Part shown: piece by piece, positions 46,866-55,315 of the stretch | How positions within the stretch are numbered: position 1 is the first letter of the stretch | How the letters are laid out: every line of letters begins with the position of its first letter | Assembly: GCF_026552795.1 (NCBI RefSeq) | Contig: NZ_JANFPI010000003.1 | Span: 248,001-312,000 of the forward strand | Source of the DNA: Ectorhizobium quercum | GTDB taxonomy: Bacteria > Pseudomonadota > Alphaproteobacteria > Rhizobiales > Rhizobiaceae | Direction of reading: 5' to 3' | DNA: 64,000 nt | Position numbers and translations under genes: made by a program | The notes under the pieces: generated by a model | The model's input: the letters and a program-made list of their open reading frames with translations, nothing else | Database searches by the model: none | Told to the model about the DNA's origin: nothing

Positions 46866-47273
46866 ATGTCCGACTTGAAACGCCCCGAGATAGAACAGGC
46901 CGTCACCTGGCTTTACACCGAGGATTTCGACAAGCTTGTCCCGTTTTATCGTGACGTTCTCGAACTCGAGCTGGTTCTGGAACAGCCGCGTACGCGGGTT
47001 TTCCGCACGGCCCCCGGCGCTTTCCTCGGTGTCTGCTGCATGGCCGAACGTCCGCTCGGCACCAAGGGCGTGATGTATACGTTCCTCTGCGCCGATGTCA
47101 TGGCGATGTACGAATATCTTCTGGCAAAGGGCGTCGAGTTCGAGCATCCGCCCCGCCCGCTCGGCGACGGCACCCTGATCGCCACGTTCTTCCGCGACCC
47201 GCAGGGCTACCACCTGCAAATCCAGGAGTTTCGCGATCCTCGCTGGGTTTACCCGCCGCGGGACAAGGGCTGA
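46866..47273 (+). CDS. VOC superfamily (glyoxalase/dioxygenase-like) protein
   Basis: This 135-residue single-domain VOC protein has two beta-alpha-beta-beta-beta units, visible in YTEDFDKLVPFYRDVLELEL and FFRDPQGYHLQIQEF. Candidate metal ligands are limited; the Glu of the last strand (QIQEF) is at the usual position. Reaction and substrate are unknown, as members include glyoxalases, dioxygenases and binding proteins. The ATG at 46866 (MSDLKRPEIEQAV) gives the domain start; no strong ribosome site is visible. It is convergent with the aminotransferase gene, 6 bp apart, and may join the TctABC catabolic cluster functionally. Confidence 0.8.
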   Translation: MSDLKRPEIEQAVTWLYTEDFDKLVPFYRDVLELELVLEQPRTRVFRTAPGAFLGVCCMAERPLGTKGVMYTFLCADVMAMYEYLLAKGVEFEHPPRPLGDGTLIATFFRDPQGYHLQIQEFRDPRWVYPPRDKG

Positions 47274-47279
47274 ACATTC

Positions 47280-48362
47280 TCAGCCCTTTTCGTCGCGGTA
47301 TTGCTTCAACGCCGCAATCAGCCGGTCCATCTCGCCGTCCGAACCGATGGTGATGCGCAGGAAATCCCCCAGGCCGTAATCCTCGATCGGCCGCACCACG
47401 ATGCCCTGCCCGAGCAGGAAGGCGTGAACGGCCGCAGCATCGGGAAACCGGGTACACAGGAAATTGCCCTGGCTCGGCAGCGAGGGAAAGCCCAGTTCCT
47501 CGAGGGCTTCGGCGCATCGTCTCCTCGATGCGGACGTGGTGCGGACGACATCGTTCACGAATGCCAGATCGCCGAGGGCGGCGATGGCTGCCGTCTGCGC
47601 AAGCCGGTTCACATTGCCGATCTGCTTCATGCGCCCGAGCACCCTGATCATCGACAGCGGCCCGTGCGCCCAGCCGACCCGGAGCCCGGCAAGGCCGAAC
47701 GCCTTGGAGAAGGTGCGGGTGACGATGACATTCTCGGTTCCCGCGACCAGTTCATGGCCCGCCGTGAAATCCTCGCTCTCGGCATATTCCGCATAGGCCG
47801 CATCCAGAACAAGGACGATATCCGGCCGCAGATTGTCGCGAAGACGGCGAACTTCCGAGCGCGGCAGCCATGTGCCAGTCGGATTGTTGGGATTGGCCAG
47901 CAGCACGATCTTCGTTTTTGCGGTCACGGCGGCCAGCAGCGCGTCGATGTCCGGCGTGTAGTCGCGCTCGTCGACAAGCACCGCCGTCGCCCCCACCCGT
48001 TCAGCGAAAATCCGGAACTGGATGAAGGAATAACGGCTGAAGACCACCTCGTCGCCCGGCCGCGCATAGCAACGGTAGATGGTCTCGATCACGGCTTCGG
48101 AGCCGTTTCCGCAGATGATCTGCTCGGCGGGGAGATCGTAACGCGCGGCGATGGCGTTTCTGAGGTCCGAGGAGGAGGGCTCGGGGTAGCGGTGGATTTC
48201 GCCGATGGCGCGCCGCACGGCCTCCATCGCGGCGGGACTTGCGGCGAAGCTCGATTCATTGGATGCCAGTTGAATCCAGCTTTCGGGCGGCCCCGAGGGC
48301 TTGCCGTGCCGCGTGACGCTGAAGCCGGCCTCGGCGATATAGGGAATGGGGGCGGTTTTCAT
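47280..48362 (-). CDS. Aminotransferase class I/II, HisC-like
   Basis: This 360-residue PLP enzyme of the histidinol-phosphate aminotransferase family has the phosphate-type motif NGSEAVIETIYRCY, LANPNNPTGTW, the Asp-Ala-Tyr cofactor segment VLDAAYAEYAE and the PLP lysine in TRTFSKAFGLAGLRVGW. Several HisC-like enzymes act on other amino acids or phosphonates. Here it is the last gene of the tctCBA operon, 9 bp after tctA, not in a his operon. I infer that it transaminates an amino acid derived from the imported compound. Confidence 0.85.
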   Translation of the reverse strand: MKTAPIPYIAEAGFSVTRHGKPSGPPESWIQLASNESSFAASPAAMEAVRRAIGEIHRYPEPSSSDLRNAIAARYDLPAEQIICGNGSEAVIETIYRCYARPGDEVVFSRYSFIQFRIFAERVGATAVLVDERDYTPDIDALLAAVTAKTKIVLLANPNNPTGTWLPRSEVRRLRDNLRPDIVLVLDAAYAEYAESEDFTAGHELVAGTENVIVTRTFSKAFGLAGLRVGWAHGPLSMIRVLGRMKQIGNVNRLAQTAAIAALGDLAFVNDVVRTTSASRRRCAEALEELGFPSLPSQGNFLCTRFPDAAAVHAFLLGQGIVVRPIEDYGLGDFLRITIGSDGEMDRLIAALKQYRDEKG

Positions 48363-48371
48363 GGCGATGGA

Positions 48372-49877
48372 TCATTCCTCGGAAAAGACTTGCCGGCGCC
48401 GCCGCACGACCGACGGCAGGCTTGCGACGATAATCAGGACGAGCGCAAGGCCGAGCAGCACGGCGCTGATCGGCCGCTCGACGAAAATCATGAAGTCGCC
48501 GCGGGACTGGATCAGCGACCGTCTGAGATATTCCTCCAGCATCGGGCCGAGAATGAAGCCGAGAATGAAGGGGGCGAGTTCGCAGCCGAACCGGACGAAG
48601 AGGTATCCCATGCCGCCGAAGAAGGCCATCACGGCGAGATCGGCGACGCTGTTCTGCGTGCCGTAGACACCGAAAACGGCAAAGACGACGATGGCGGGAA
48701 AGAGCAGGTGATAGGGGATCGTCAGCAGCCGGACCCACAGGCCAATCAGCGGAAGGTTGAGGATCACCAGAATGATGTTTCCGACCCACATCGACGCGAT
48801 GAGACCCCAGAAGAGTTCTGGCTGCGCGTTGAGGACGTTCGGCCCCGGCACGATGCCCTGGAGGATCAGCGCCGCGATGAAAAGAGCCATCAGCGGATTG
48901 GATGGAATGCCGAGCGTCAGCATGGGCAGAAACGACATCTGCGCACCGGCGTTGTTGGCGGATTCCGGCGCCGCCACGCCCTCGACGGCGCCTTTGCCGA
49001 ACTCGTGGCTTCGCCGGGAAAGGCGCTTTTCCGTGACATAGGCCGCAAAGGAGGCCAGTGCCGCGCCGCCGCCCGGCAGGATGCCCAGAACCGTGCCGAT
49101 ACCGGTCCCGCGGATGACGGGCCCGACGGAACGGCGCATTTCCTCGCGTGTCGGCATCAGGCTTCCGACCCGCTTCAGCGAGGTGGTTCCTTCGCCGGTC
49201 TCGTTCTCGGTGTTGCGGATGATCTCCGACAGGCCGAAGACGCCGGCGGCGATGGCGACGACGCTGAGGCCGTCCGCGAGGCTGAACAGGCCGAAATTCA
49301 GCCGGACGGAGCCGGTATAGATGTCGGTCCCGATCAGTCCGGCCAGCATGCCGACGACGCTCATGCCGAGGGCCTTGACCAGCGAGCCGCTCGCCAGCGC
49401 GATGCAGGCCAGCATGCCCAGCACCATCAGCGCGAAATAGTCCGGGGCCGAGAAGCTGAGCGCCAGCCGGCTCAGCGGCACGGAGAACAGGGCCAGCACG
49501 AATGTCGACACGGTTCCGGCGAAGAGAGAACCGATGGCGGCTATCGCCAGGGCGGCGCCGGCCCGGCCCTTGCGGGCCATCTGGTAGCCGTCGATGGCGG
49601 TGACGACCGAGGACGTTTCCCCGGGCAGATTGATCATGATCGCCGTGGTCGACCCGCCGTACTGGGCGCCGTAATAAATGCCCGCCAGCATGATGATCGA
49701 CGTCGCGGGCGACAGCGAATAGGTGATCGGCAACAGGATGGCGATCGTGGCCGCGGGACCGACGCCCGGCAACACGCCGATCAACGTTCCGAGCAGGGCA
49801 CCGACGAAACAGAAGAAGATGTTTGACGGCTGCAAGGCAACATTCATGCCGAGGACAAGATGGTCGAGCAGTTCCAT
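48372..49877 (-). CDS. tctA: Tripartite tricarboxylate transporter large permease (TctA family)
   Basis: This 501-residue, roughly twelve-helix membrane protein is the main channel of a TTT-type, ion-coupled, binding-protein-dependent importer. Family marks are the N-terminal GVLPGVGPAATIAILLPITY, GAQYGGSTTAIMINLPGE, and the second-half GILPGGGAALASFAAYVTEK. Length is typical (about 500). It lies 22 bp after the TctB gene. TTT systems import tricarboxylates and other carboxylates with a TctC-type binding protein. Confidence 0.95.
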   Translation of the reverse strand: MELLDHLVLGMNVALQPSNIFFCFVGALLGTLIGVLPGVGPAATIAILLPITYSLSPATSIIMLAGIYYGAQYGGSTTAIMINLPGETSSVVTAIDGYQMARKGRAGAALAIAAIGSLFAGTVSTFVLALFSVPLSRLALSFSAPDYFALMVLGMLACIALASGSLVKALGMSVVGMLAGLIGTDIYTGSVRLNFGLFSLADGLSVVAIAAGVFGLSEIIRNTENETGEGTTSLKRVGSLMPTREEMRRSVGPVIRGTGIGTVLGILPGGGAALASFAAYVTEKRLSRRSHEFGKGAVEGVAAPESANNAGAQMSFLPMLTLGIPSNPLMALFIAALILQGIVPGPNVLNAQPELFWGLIASMWVGNIILVILNLPLIGLWVRLLTIPYHLLFPAIVVFAVFGVYGTQNSVADLAVMAFFGGMGYLFVRFGCELAPFILGFILGPMLEEYLRRSLIQSRGDFMIFVERPISAVLLGLALVLIIVASLPSVVRRRRQVFSEE

Positions 49878-49899
49878 GAACTCAATCGTCCCTTCAGGA

Positions 49900-50370
49900 T
49901 CAAGGCGTCACGAGCAGGGGGCCGAAAAGCGGGATGGGAATGCCGAGCCCGAACGTGAAGACGACAGTGCAGAACGCCGTCATGACGACCGATATCGTCA
50001 GGGCGGACAAGGGCGACGTCTTGCGGCTGGCGCCGGCGGCGACGATCGCCAGAACCAGAATGCTGGGCACCAGACCGAAAGGAGCGATCATGATCCCGAA
50101 GATCAGCGGGCCGGCCAGGATCGCCGCGATTGCCCGCCACGGCAGGTCGAAAACCGCCTCGCGCCCGCCCTGCCGGATGCCGGAGACCGCAACCGACAGG
50201 CCGATGACAATGGCCACGCCCGAAAGAAAGGCCGGGAAAAAGCCCGGCCCCATGTTTCTGAGCGTGCCCAGTTGCAGGTGAAACAATGCCTGATAGCCAA
50301 ACAGGACGCCGATCAGGATGAAAAGTACGCCGCAGCAAATGTCCCGATTGATCATTCCGATGACTTTCAT
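49900..50370 (-). CDS. tctB: Tripartite tricarboxylate transporter small permease (TctB family)
   Basis: This 156-residue membrane protein has four predicted helices (about 7-24, 42-60, 80-110, 120-148) and the PGFFPAFLSGVAIVIGLSVA segment typical of TctB. It pairs with TctA in the membrane. It lies 58 bp after the binding-protein gene, in the standard TctC-TctB-TctA order. Confidence 0.9.
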   Translation of the reverse strand: MKVIGMINRDICCGVLFILIGVLFGYQALFHLQLGTLRNMGPGFFPAFLSGVAIVIGLSVAVSGIRQGGREAVFDLPWRAIAAILAGPLIFGIMIAPFGLVPSILVLAIVAAGASRKTSPLSALTISVVMTAFCTVVFTFGLGIPIPLFGPLLVTP

Positions 50371-50428
50371 CTCTCCGGGCGGAATTCCAGAGACGTCCGG
50401 ATGCGCCGCCGCATCCGGGGCCGGCCTC

Positions 50429-51442
50429 TTATCGCTTGACTTCCTCGATGCCGGCTGCGGCGATCATCGCCCGCCAGACCTTGCTCTGCTCGTCGATGAA
50501 CGCCGAATAATCGGCCGGCTCAAGGCGGAAGGGAATGGCGCCGATGCGGTCGAGCTTCGCTTCGCCCTCATCCTTGTCCGAGATGAATTTCTCGACGGCC
50601 GCATCGATCTTCGCGAGGATCTCCGGATCGGTTCCGGTTCTGGCGAAGAGGCCATAGAAGCTCAGGACATTGAAATCGGGAAAGCCGGCTTCCGCCATCG
50701 TCGGTACGTCCGGCAGCGTCGGCCAGCGCTTCTCCGACGTCACCGCCAGCGCCTTCAACTGGCCGTTGACTACGAAGGAATAGGATGTCGGGAGATTGTC
50801 GACGGCAAAATCGGTCGTACCCGCTATGATGTCGGTGGCCATTTCGGCGCCGGATTTGAACGGCACATGCACGACATCGATATCGGCCTTGAGGCGGAAA
50901 TACTCTCCGGAGAGATGAACCGATCCGCCATTGCCGGCGGAACCGAAATTCAGCTCACCGGGCTTGCTCTTCGCGAGAGCGACGAGATCGGCCACCGAAT
51001 TCACCGGCAACTGGGGGTTGACGACCAGAAGGTTCGTGCTCTGCCCGAACATGCCGGCGAGAACGGTATCGCGGTTCGGGTCGAAGGTGCTGTCGGCCAG
51101 AAGCATGGAGTTATAGATCTGCGTGGCGGTATTGCCCAGAAGCAGCGTGTAGCCGTCGGCCGGCTGGGCGACGACATATTCGCTGGCGCGGGCACCGGAA
51201 GCACCGGGACGGTTTTCCACCACGAAGGGCTGTTCCAGTTCCCGGGAAAGGTAATCGGCGATCAGGCGGGCGGCGACGTCGTTGCCGCCGCCGGGGCCGG
51301 CACCGACCACGATGGTGACGGGCCGTGCGGGATAAGTCGACTGGGCGACGGCCTCGCCCGATGCAGCCGAAAGCCCGAGGGCAGCAACCGTCGCGACAGT
51401 CATTCTGCCGGCAAGTCTCTGGAGAACTGAAATAACGCTCAT
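50429..51442 (-). CDS. tctC: Tripartite tricarboxylate transporter substrate-binding protein (TctC/Bug family)
   Basis: This 337-residue periplasmic binding protein of the Bug family has a Sec signal over about residues 1-33 with mature start near QSTYPARPVTIVV. Standard segments are VGAGPGGGNDVAARLIADYL, VVENRPGASGARASEYVV, PADGYTLLLGN and the LTSEKRWPTLPDVPT-like AVTSEKRWPTLPDVPTMAE. Bug proteins bind carboxylates, and the conserved loops here do not reveal which. The ATG at 51442 has GAGAG 4 nt upstream and gives a proper signal peptide. A GTATACAA motif lies about 80 bp upstream. Confidence 0.93.
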   Translation of the reverse strand: MSVISVLQRLAGRMTVATVAALGLSAASGEAVAQSTYPARPVTIVVGAGPGGGNDVAARLIADYLSRELEQPFVVENRPGASGARASEYVVAQPADGYTLLLGNTATQIYNSMLLADSTFDPNRDTVLAGMFGQSTNLLVVNPQLPVNSVADLVALAKSKPGELNFGSAGNGGSVHLSGEYFRLKADIDVVHVPFKSGAEMATDIIAGTTDFAVDNLPTSYSFVVNGQLKALAVTSEKRWPTLPDVPTMAEAGFPDFNVLSFYGLFARTGTDPEILAKIDAAVEKFISDKDEGEAKLDRIGAIPFRLEPADYSAFIDEQSKVWRAMIAAAGIEEVKR

Positions 51443-51519
51443 CTGACTCTCGCTGTTGACGCGATCACACGACGCCTCGCCGTATGCCGTTGGGTGGATG
51501 TTCGATATTATTATGTTCG

Positions 51520-51526
51520 TATACAA
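51520..51526. promoter_or_regulatory. TATACAA motif upstream of tctC
   Basis: TATACAA here, read on the minus strand as TTGTATA followed by CGAA, lies 78 bp before the tctC start in an AT-rich 230-bp gap (51443-51672). It matches half of a FadR-type operator and recurs in the 54.5-kb divergent region of the same cluster. Confidence 0.4.
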
Positions 51527-51672
51527 GTTGAATAATGTCAAACACGGCATTGCCATCAAATCTTGAAAAACGAATTCTTATTCTTCCATATCCGCCCTTC
51601 GGAGAGGATTTTTCCGTCGTGTGCTTATATTTTGGCGGAAATGCCTGAAATTTGTTCTCAAGATGATGAAGT

Positions 51673-53064
51673 TTATAACTTTCCCGAGGTCCGCAGGAAT
51701 TGCCCGAAACCGGGCGGCACGTGCGTGGCGCCGTCGCGCACGACCGGCGTTCCGCGCACCAGCACCGTTTCGGGCCAGCCCTGGATGGTCCTGCCCGCGA
51801 ACGGCGTGTAGCCGGTGCCGTCATGGATCATCGCGTCGGCAAGCGTGACGCGGGTCTCGGGATTCCAGAGAACCAGATCCGCATCGGCCCCGACGGCGAT
51901 CGTGCCCTTGCGCGGATGCAGGTTGTAGGTCTTGGCCGGCGTCGTCGCCGTCAGGTCGACCATCCGGTTGAGGCTGATGCGGCCTTGCAGGGCCTGGTCG
52001 AACATCAGCATCATCCGGGTTTCGAGCCCCGGCATGCCGTTGGCGATCTGCTTGAAGCTCGCCGTCGGCCCCGCCCTCAGCTTGCCGGTGGCGTCGTGGC
52101 GGAAGGGCGCGTGATCGGAAGAGACGATCGTCAGGTCTCCGGCTGCAAGCCCCTGCCACAGCGCCTCCTGGTCGGATGTCCGGCGAAGCGGCGGCGAGCA
52201 CATCCACTTCGCGCCCTCCATGCCCGGCTTGTCCATGTCGTCGGCGGTCAGCAGCAGATAGTGGGGACACGTCTCGGCGAAAATGCGGACGCCCCGCCGA
52301 CGCGCCGCTGCAATGAGCGCCAGCCCCTCGGAGGTCGAAACATGAAACACGGTGACGGGCTGGTCCATATATTCGCACAGCGCGATGAGCCGCCCGATCG
52401 CCTCGGCCTCGGCCTCGCGCGGATGGGCAAGCGCCTGATATTTCGGCGCGGTGCAGCCCGCCTCGATCAGGCGCGCGGACGCCCAGGCGATCATGCTGTG
52501 GTTTTCGGCGTGGACGCAGATCATCGCGCCTTCTGCCTTCGCCAGTTGCATGAGCGAAAGGATCGCCGCATCGTCGACGATCAGGGGATCGTAGGTCATG
52601 AACAGCTTGATGGAGCCGTGGCCGTCGCGCACCAGCCGGGGAAGCTGCGCAAGGTTGCGCTCCCCCGCATCGGTCACGATCATGTGGAAGGCGTAGTCGA
52701 TCATCGCGCCGGCCTCGGCCCGGCGGTGATAATCCGCGACGACCTCGGCCAGATCCATGCCGCGGTGCTGGGCCGCGAAGGAGATGATGGTCGTCGTGCC
52801 CCCGAAGGCCGCCGAGCGCGTGGCGCTTTCGAACGTGTCGGCATTCATGATGCCCGCCGCCGTCATCTGCTCGACATGGCAATGGGTGTCGACGCCGCCC
52901 GGGAGAACGTATCGTCCCTCCGCGTCGATCGTTTCCCGTCCCGCAAGACCGCGGCCGATGGCGGCGATGGCCCCGTCCCGCACGCCGATATCCGCCCTTG
53001 CGGTGTCGGAAGCCGTGACGACCGTGCCGTTTCGGATGACCAGATCGAAAACAGAGGTTTCCAT
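51673..53064 (-). CDS. Dihydropyrimidinase/hydantoinase-type amidohydrolase
   Basis: This 463-residue binuclear-zinc amidohydrolase hydrolyses cyclic amides such as dihydropyrimidines, hydantoins or allantoin. Metal and family motifs are VDTHCHVEQ (HxH), the carbamylated lysine region SIKLFMTYDP, AENHSMI, FHVSTSEG and SSDHAPF (catalytic Asp). HCHVEQ instead of HTHLD is the variant seen in dihydropyrimidinase-like proteins. It lies 6 bp after an LLM monooxygenase gene on the same strand, and both are divergent from the RraA/DapA/GntR genes. I infer ring opening of an N-heterocycle prepared by the monooxygenase. Confidence 0.9.
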   Translation of the reverse strand: METSVFDLVIRNGTVVTASDTARADIGVRDGAIAAIGRGLAGRETIDAEGRYVLPGGVDTHCHVEQMTAAGIMNADTFESATRSAAFGGTTTIISFAAQHRGMDLAEVVADYHRRAEAGAMIDYAFHMIVTDAGERNLAQLPRLVRDGHGSIKLFMTYDPLIVDDAAILSLMQLAKAEGAMICVHAENHSMIAWASARLIEAGCTAPKYQALAHPREAEAEAIGRLIALCEYMDQPVTVFHVSTSEGLALIAAARRRGVRIFAETCPHYLLLTADDMDKPGMEGAKWMCSPPLRRTSDQEALWQGLAAGDLTIVSSDHAPFRHDATGKLRAGPTASFKQIANGMPGLETRMMLMFDQALQGRISLNRMVDLTATTPAKTYNLHPRKGTIAVGADADLVLWNPETRVTLADAMIHDGTGYTPFAGRTIQGWPETVLVRGTPVVRDGATHVPPGFGQFLRTSGKL

Positions 53065-53070
53065 GCGCGA

Positions 53071-54405
53071 TTACTCCTGAGCCTGCCGGAACGGCGAGAG
53101 CGGCCTGCGAAGGCCGAGATGTTCCCGCAACGTGGTGCCGACATAGGCGTCGTGCATCAAGCCCCGTTCCTTCAGGATCGGCACGACGAGATCGACGAAA
53201 TCCTCCAGATCCCGGCTCATGACGGGAGCCATGACATTGAAGCCGTCGGCCGCACCCTCTTCGAACCAGCGCTGCATCTCGTCGGCCACCATTTCCGGCG
53301 TGCCGACGATGGACAGGAAGCCGCGCGCCGCGGTGGTCTTCTGGTAAAGCTGCCGGATGGAGAGATTCTCGCAGCGCGCCATGTCGATCAGGATCTGCCG
53401 CCGGGTCTTGCCGCCTTCGGTTTCCGGGATGTCCGGTAACGGCCCGTCGAGGGGATAGCCAGACAGGTCGAAGCCGCCGAACAGGTCGCGGAGCTGGGCG
53501 AGACCGACGGCGGGGGGAACGAGTTCCTGCAATTCCTGTTGCCGTGCCTCGGCCTCCGCAAGGGTCCGCCCGATCGTCGGCACGATGCCGGGCAGGATGC
53601 GCAGTTCGTCGGGCGCCCGACCATGCGCAGCCATGCGCCCCTTCAGGTCGGCATAGAACGCCTGGGCGGCCTCGATGGTCGGCTGGGCCGTGAAGACCAG
53701 GTCGGCGGTCTTGCTGGCAAGCTCGCGCCCGGCTTCCGACGAGCCGGCCTGCACCATGACCGGATGCCCCTGCGGCGAACGCGGAACGTTGAGCGGCCCC
53801 TGGACGGAGAAATACTTGCCCTTGTGGTTGAGGCGCCTCACCCTGTCCGGATCGAAATAAAGCGCCGTCTCCTTGTCGCGCGGAAAGGCGTCGTCGTCCC
53901 AGCTATCCCAGAGGCCGCGGACCACTTCGGCGAATTCGTCGGCCCGGGCATAGCGCTCCGAATGCGGAATCTGTGCCGCGAGGCTGAAATTCCGGGCCTC
54001 CGATTCCGTTGTCGACGTCACGAGATTCCAGCCGGCGCGCCCGCCGCTGATATGGTCGATGGAGGCGAAAAGCCTGGCCACCGTATAGGGTTCGTAATAG
54101 GTCGTGGAGGCCGTGGCGACCAGCCCGATCCGCGAGGTGCTCACGGCAAGGGCGGTCAGAAGCGTCAGCGGCTCGAGTATGGCCGAGCGCGACATATGCT
54201 TCATGGTGTCGACTTCCCAGTCGCGCCATCCCGCGGCGTCGGCCAGAAAGACGAGATCGAACGTACCGCGCTCGGCGATGGTGGCCAGTTTCACGTAGTG
54301 CCGCAGCGAAAACTCCGAATCCGGATCGGTCGAAGGATGACGCCAACCCGCCTGATGATGGCCGAACCCGTGTAGGAACGCTCCGAGTGCCAGCTTTCTT
54401 GCCAT
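53071..54405 (-). CDS. NtaA/SnaA/DszA family FMNH2-dependent monooxygenase
   Basis: This 444-residue LLM enzyme belongs to the NtaA/SnaA/SoxA(DszA) subfamily, which includes nitrilotriacetate, pristinamycin and dibenzothiophene-sulfone monooxygenases. Features are ALGAFLHGFGHHQAGWRHP at the N-terminus, TFDLVFLADAAGWRDWEVD, EPLTLLTALAVSTSRIGLVA, and the long insertion with GWNLVTSTTESEARNF that marks the subfamily. It needs FMNH2 from a separate reductase not seen here. It is first in a two-gene unit with the hydantoinase. Oxidative cleavage of a C-N or C-S bond in a heterocycle is the likely chemistry. Confidence 0.9.
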   Translation of the reverse strand: MARKLALGAFLHGFGHHQAGWRHPSTDPDSEFSLRHYVKLATIAERGTFDLVFLADAAGWRDWEVDTMKHMSRSAILEPLTLLTALAVSTSRIGLVATASTTYYEPYTVARLFASIDHISGGRAGWNLVTSTTESEARNFSLAAQIPHSERYARADEFAEVVRGLWDSWDDDAFPRDKETALYFDPDRVRRLNHKGKYFSVQGPLNVPRSPQGHPVMVQAGSSEAGRELASKTADLVFTAQPTIEAAQAFYADLKGRMAAHGRAPDELRILPGIVPTIGRTLAEAEARQQELQELVPPAVGLAQLRDLFGGFDLSGYPLDGPLPDIPETEGGKTRRQILIDMARCENLSIRQLYQKTTAARGFLSIVGTPEMVADEMQRWFEEGAADGFNVMAPVMSRDLEDFVDLVVPILKERGLMHDAYVGTTLREHLGLRRPLSPFRQAQE

Positions 54406-54465
54406 ATCCGCTCACCCCGTATTTGGAAGGAAGTTTCTCTTGCGGCCGCTTGCGCGCGACGATAT

Positions 54466-54501
54466 TATACAATTGATATACAAACGGCATAATATGCAAT
54501 A
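54466..54501. promoter_or_regulatory. Candidate operator region of the divergent catabolic cluster
   Basis: TATACAA occurs twice, 11 bp apart (54466-54472 and 54477-54483), followed by the perfect palindrome GCATAATATGC (54487-54497). It lies between the divergent monooxygenase and RraA-like genes and is a likely target of the cluster GntR regulator. Confidence 0.5.
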
Positions 54502-54541
54502 GTTTTTGAGCGTCGGCGTCCGGCGGCAAGGGAGAAGTCAG

Positions 54542-55246
54542 ATGGAAAGCGCCAAACAGCGCCTGCGGAACTGCTCTGTGGCAACGATCGTGGCGGTTCT
54601 CTTCAAAAAGGGGCTGGCCACGCGCTTCATGTCCGGCCTGAAGCCGCTCACCGGTGCGGAGGGACGTATCGTCGGCGAGGCGTTCACGGTGCGCACCATC
54701 CCTGTGCGGGAAGACATGCGCGCGGCGGTGGCCCGCGGCGAGACGCCCAATCTCCACCGGAAGGCGCTTGCCGAAGTCGCCGATGGACAATGCGTCGTCT
54801 TCGACGGCGGCGGCATTGCCGATGCGTCTCCGCTCGGCGACATCATCGCGCTTTCCCTGAAGATGCGCGGCATTGCGGCTTTCATCACCGACAGCGGCGT
54901 CAACGACCTGGCGGGCATCGCCGCCGCCGGATTGCCCGTTTACGGCCTTGGCCCGGCGGGCGTGCCGGGAAGCTCGCGCTTCCAGGTCGTGGACTGGAAC
55001 GTGCCTGTCGGCTGCGCGGGGGTCGCGGTCTATCCGGGGGACATCATCGTGGCCGACGAGATGGGCGCGGTCTGCATTCCCCGCGACCTTGCGGAGACGG
55101 TCGCCGAGGAAGCCGGGGAGCAGGAACGGCTGGAAGCCTTCCTCGTCGAGAGAATTGCGGCGGGTGCCCCGCTCGAAACGACATATCCGCCCGATGCGGA
55201 AACGCGCCGCGCCTATGCGGAATGGTGCAAGACCCGACAGCCCTGA
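54542..55246 (+). CDS. RraA family protein
   Basis: This 234-residue protein has the RraA/4-hydroxy-4-methyl-2-oxoglutarate aldolase fold (formerly the MenG-like family). The core runs from GQCVVFDGGGIADASPLGDI through ITDSGVNDLAGIAAAGLPVY to VYPGDIIVADEMGAVCIP. In class II pyruvate aldolases the motif reads DGxxRD, with Arg for the carboxylate and Asp for the metal; here it is DSGVND, so the Arg is Asn. That suggests a changed substrate or no aldolase activity. The ATG at 54542 follows GGGAG by 7 nt. It leads a three-gene unit with a DapA-like enzyme and a GntR regulator. Confidence 0.87.
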   Translation: MESAKQRLRNCSVATIVAVLFKKGLATRFMSGLKPLTGAEGRIVGEAFTVRTIPVREDMRAAVARGETPNLHRKALAEVADGQCVVFDGGGIADASPLGDIIALSLKMRGIAAFITDSGVNDLAGIAAAGLPVYGLGPAGVPGSSRFQVVDWNVPVGCAGVAVYPGDIIVADEMGAVCIPRDLAETVAEEAGEQERLEAFLVERIAAGAPLETTYPPDAETRRAYAEWCKTRQP

Positions 55247-55315
55247 ATATCAACGAGCATGCCCGGTCCGGCCGTTGGTGCAGCCATGCCCGGCGCCGGA
55301 CAGAAAGCGGAGTGA

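Noticed and set aside
47301..49826. 841-codon open frame antisense to the aminotransferase and tctA
   Set aside because: It is a reverse-strand shadow. The minus strand has coherent family motifs throughout.
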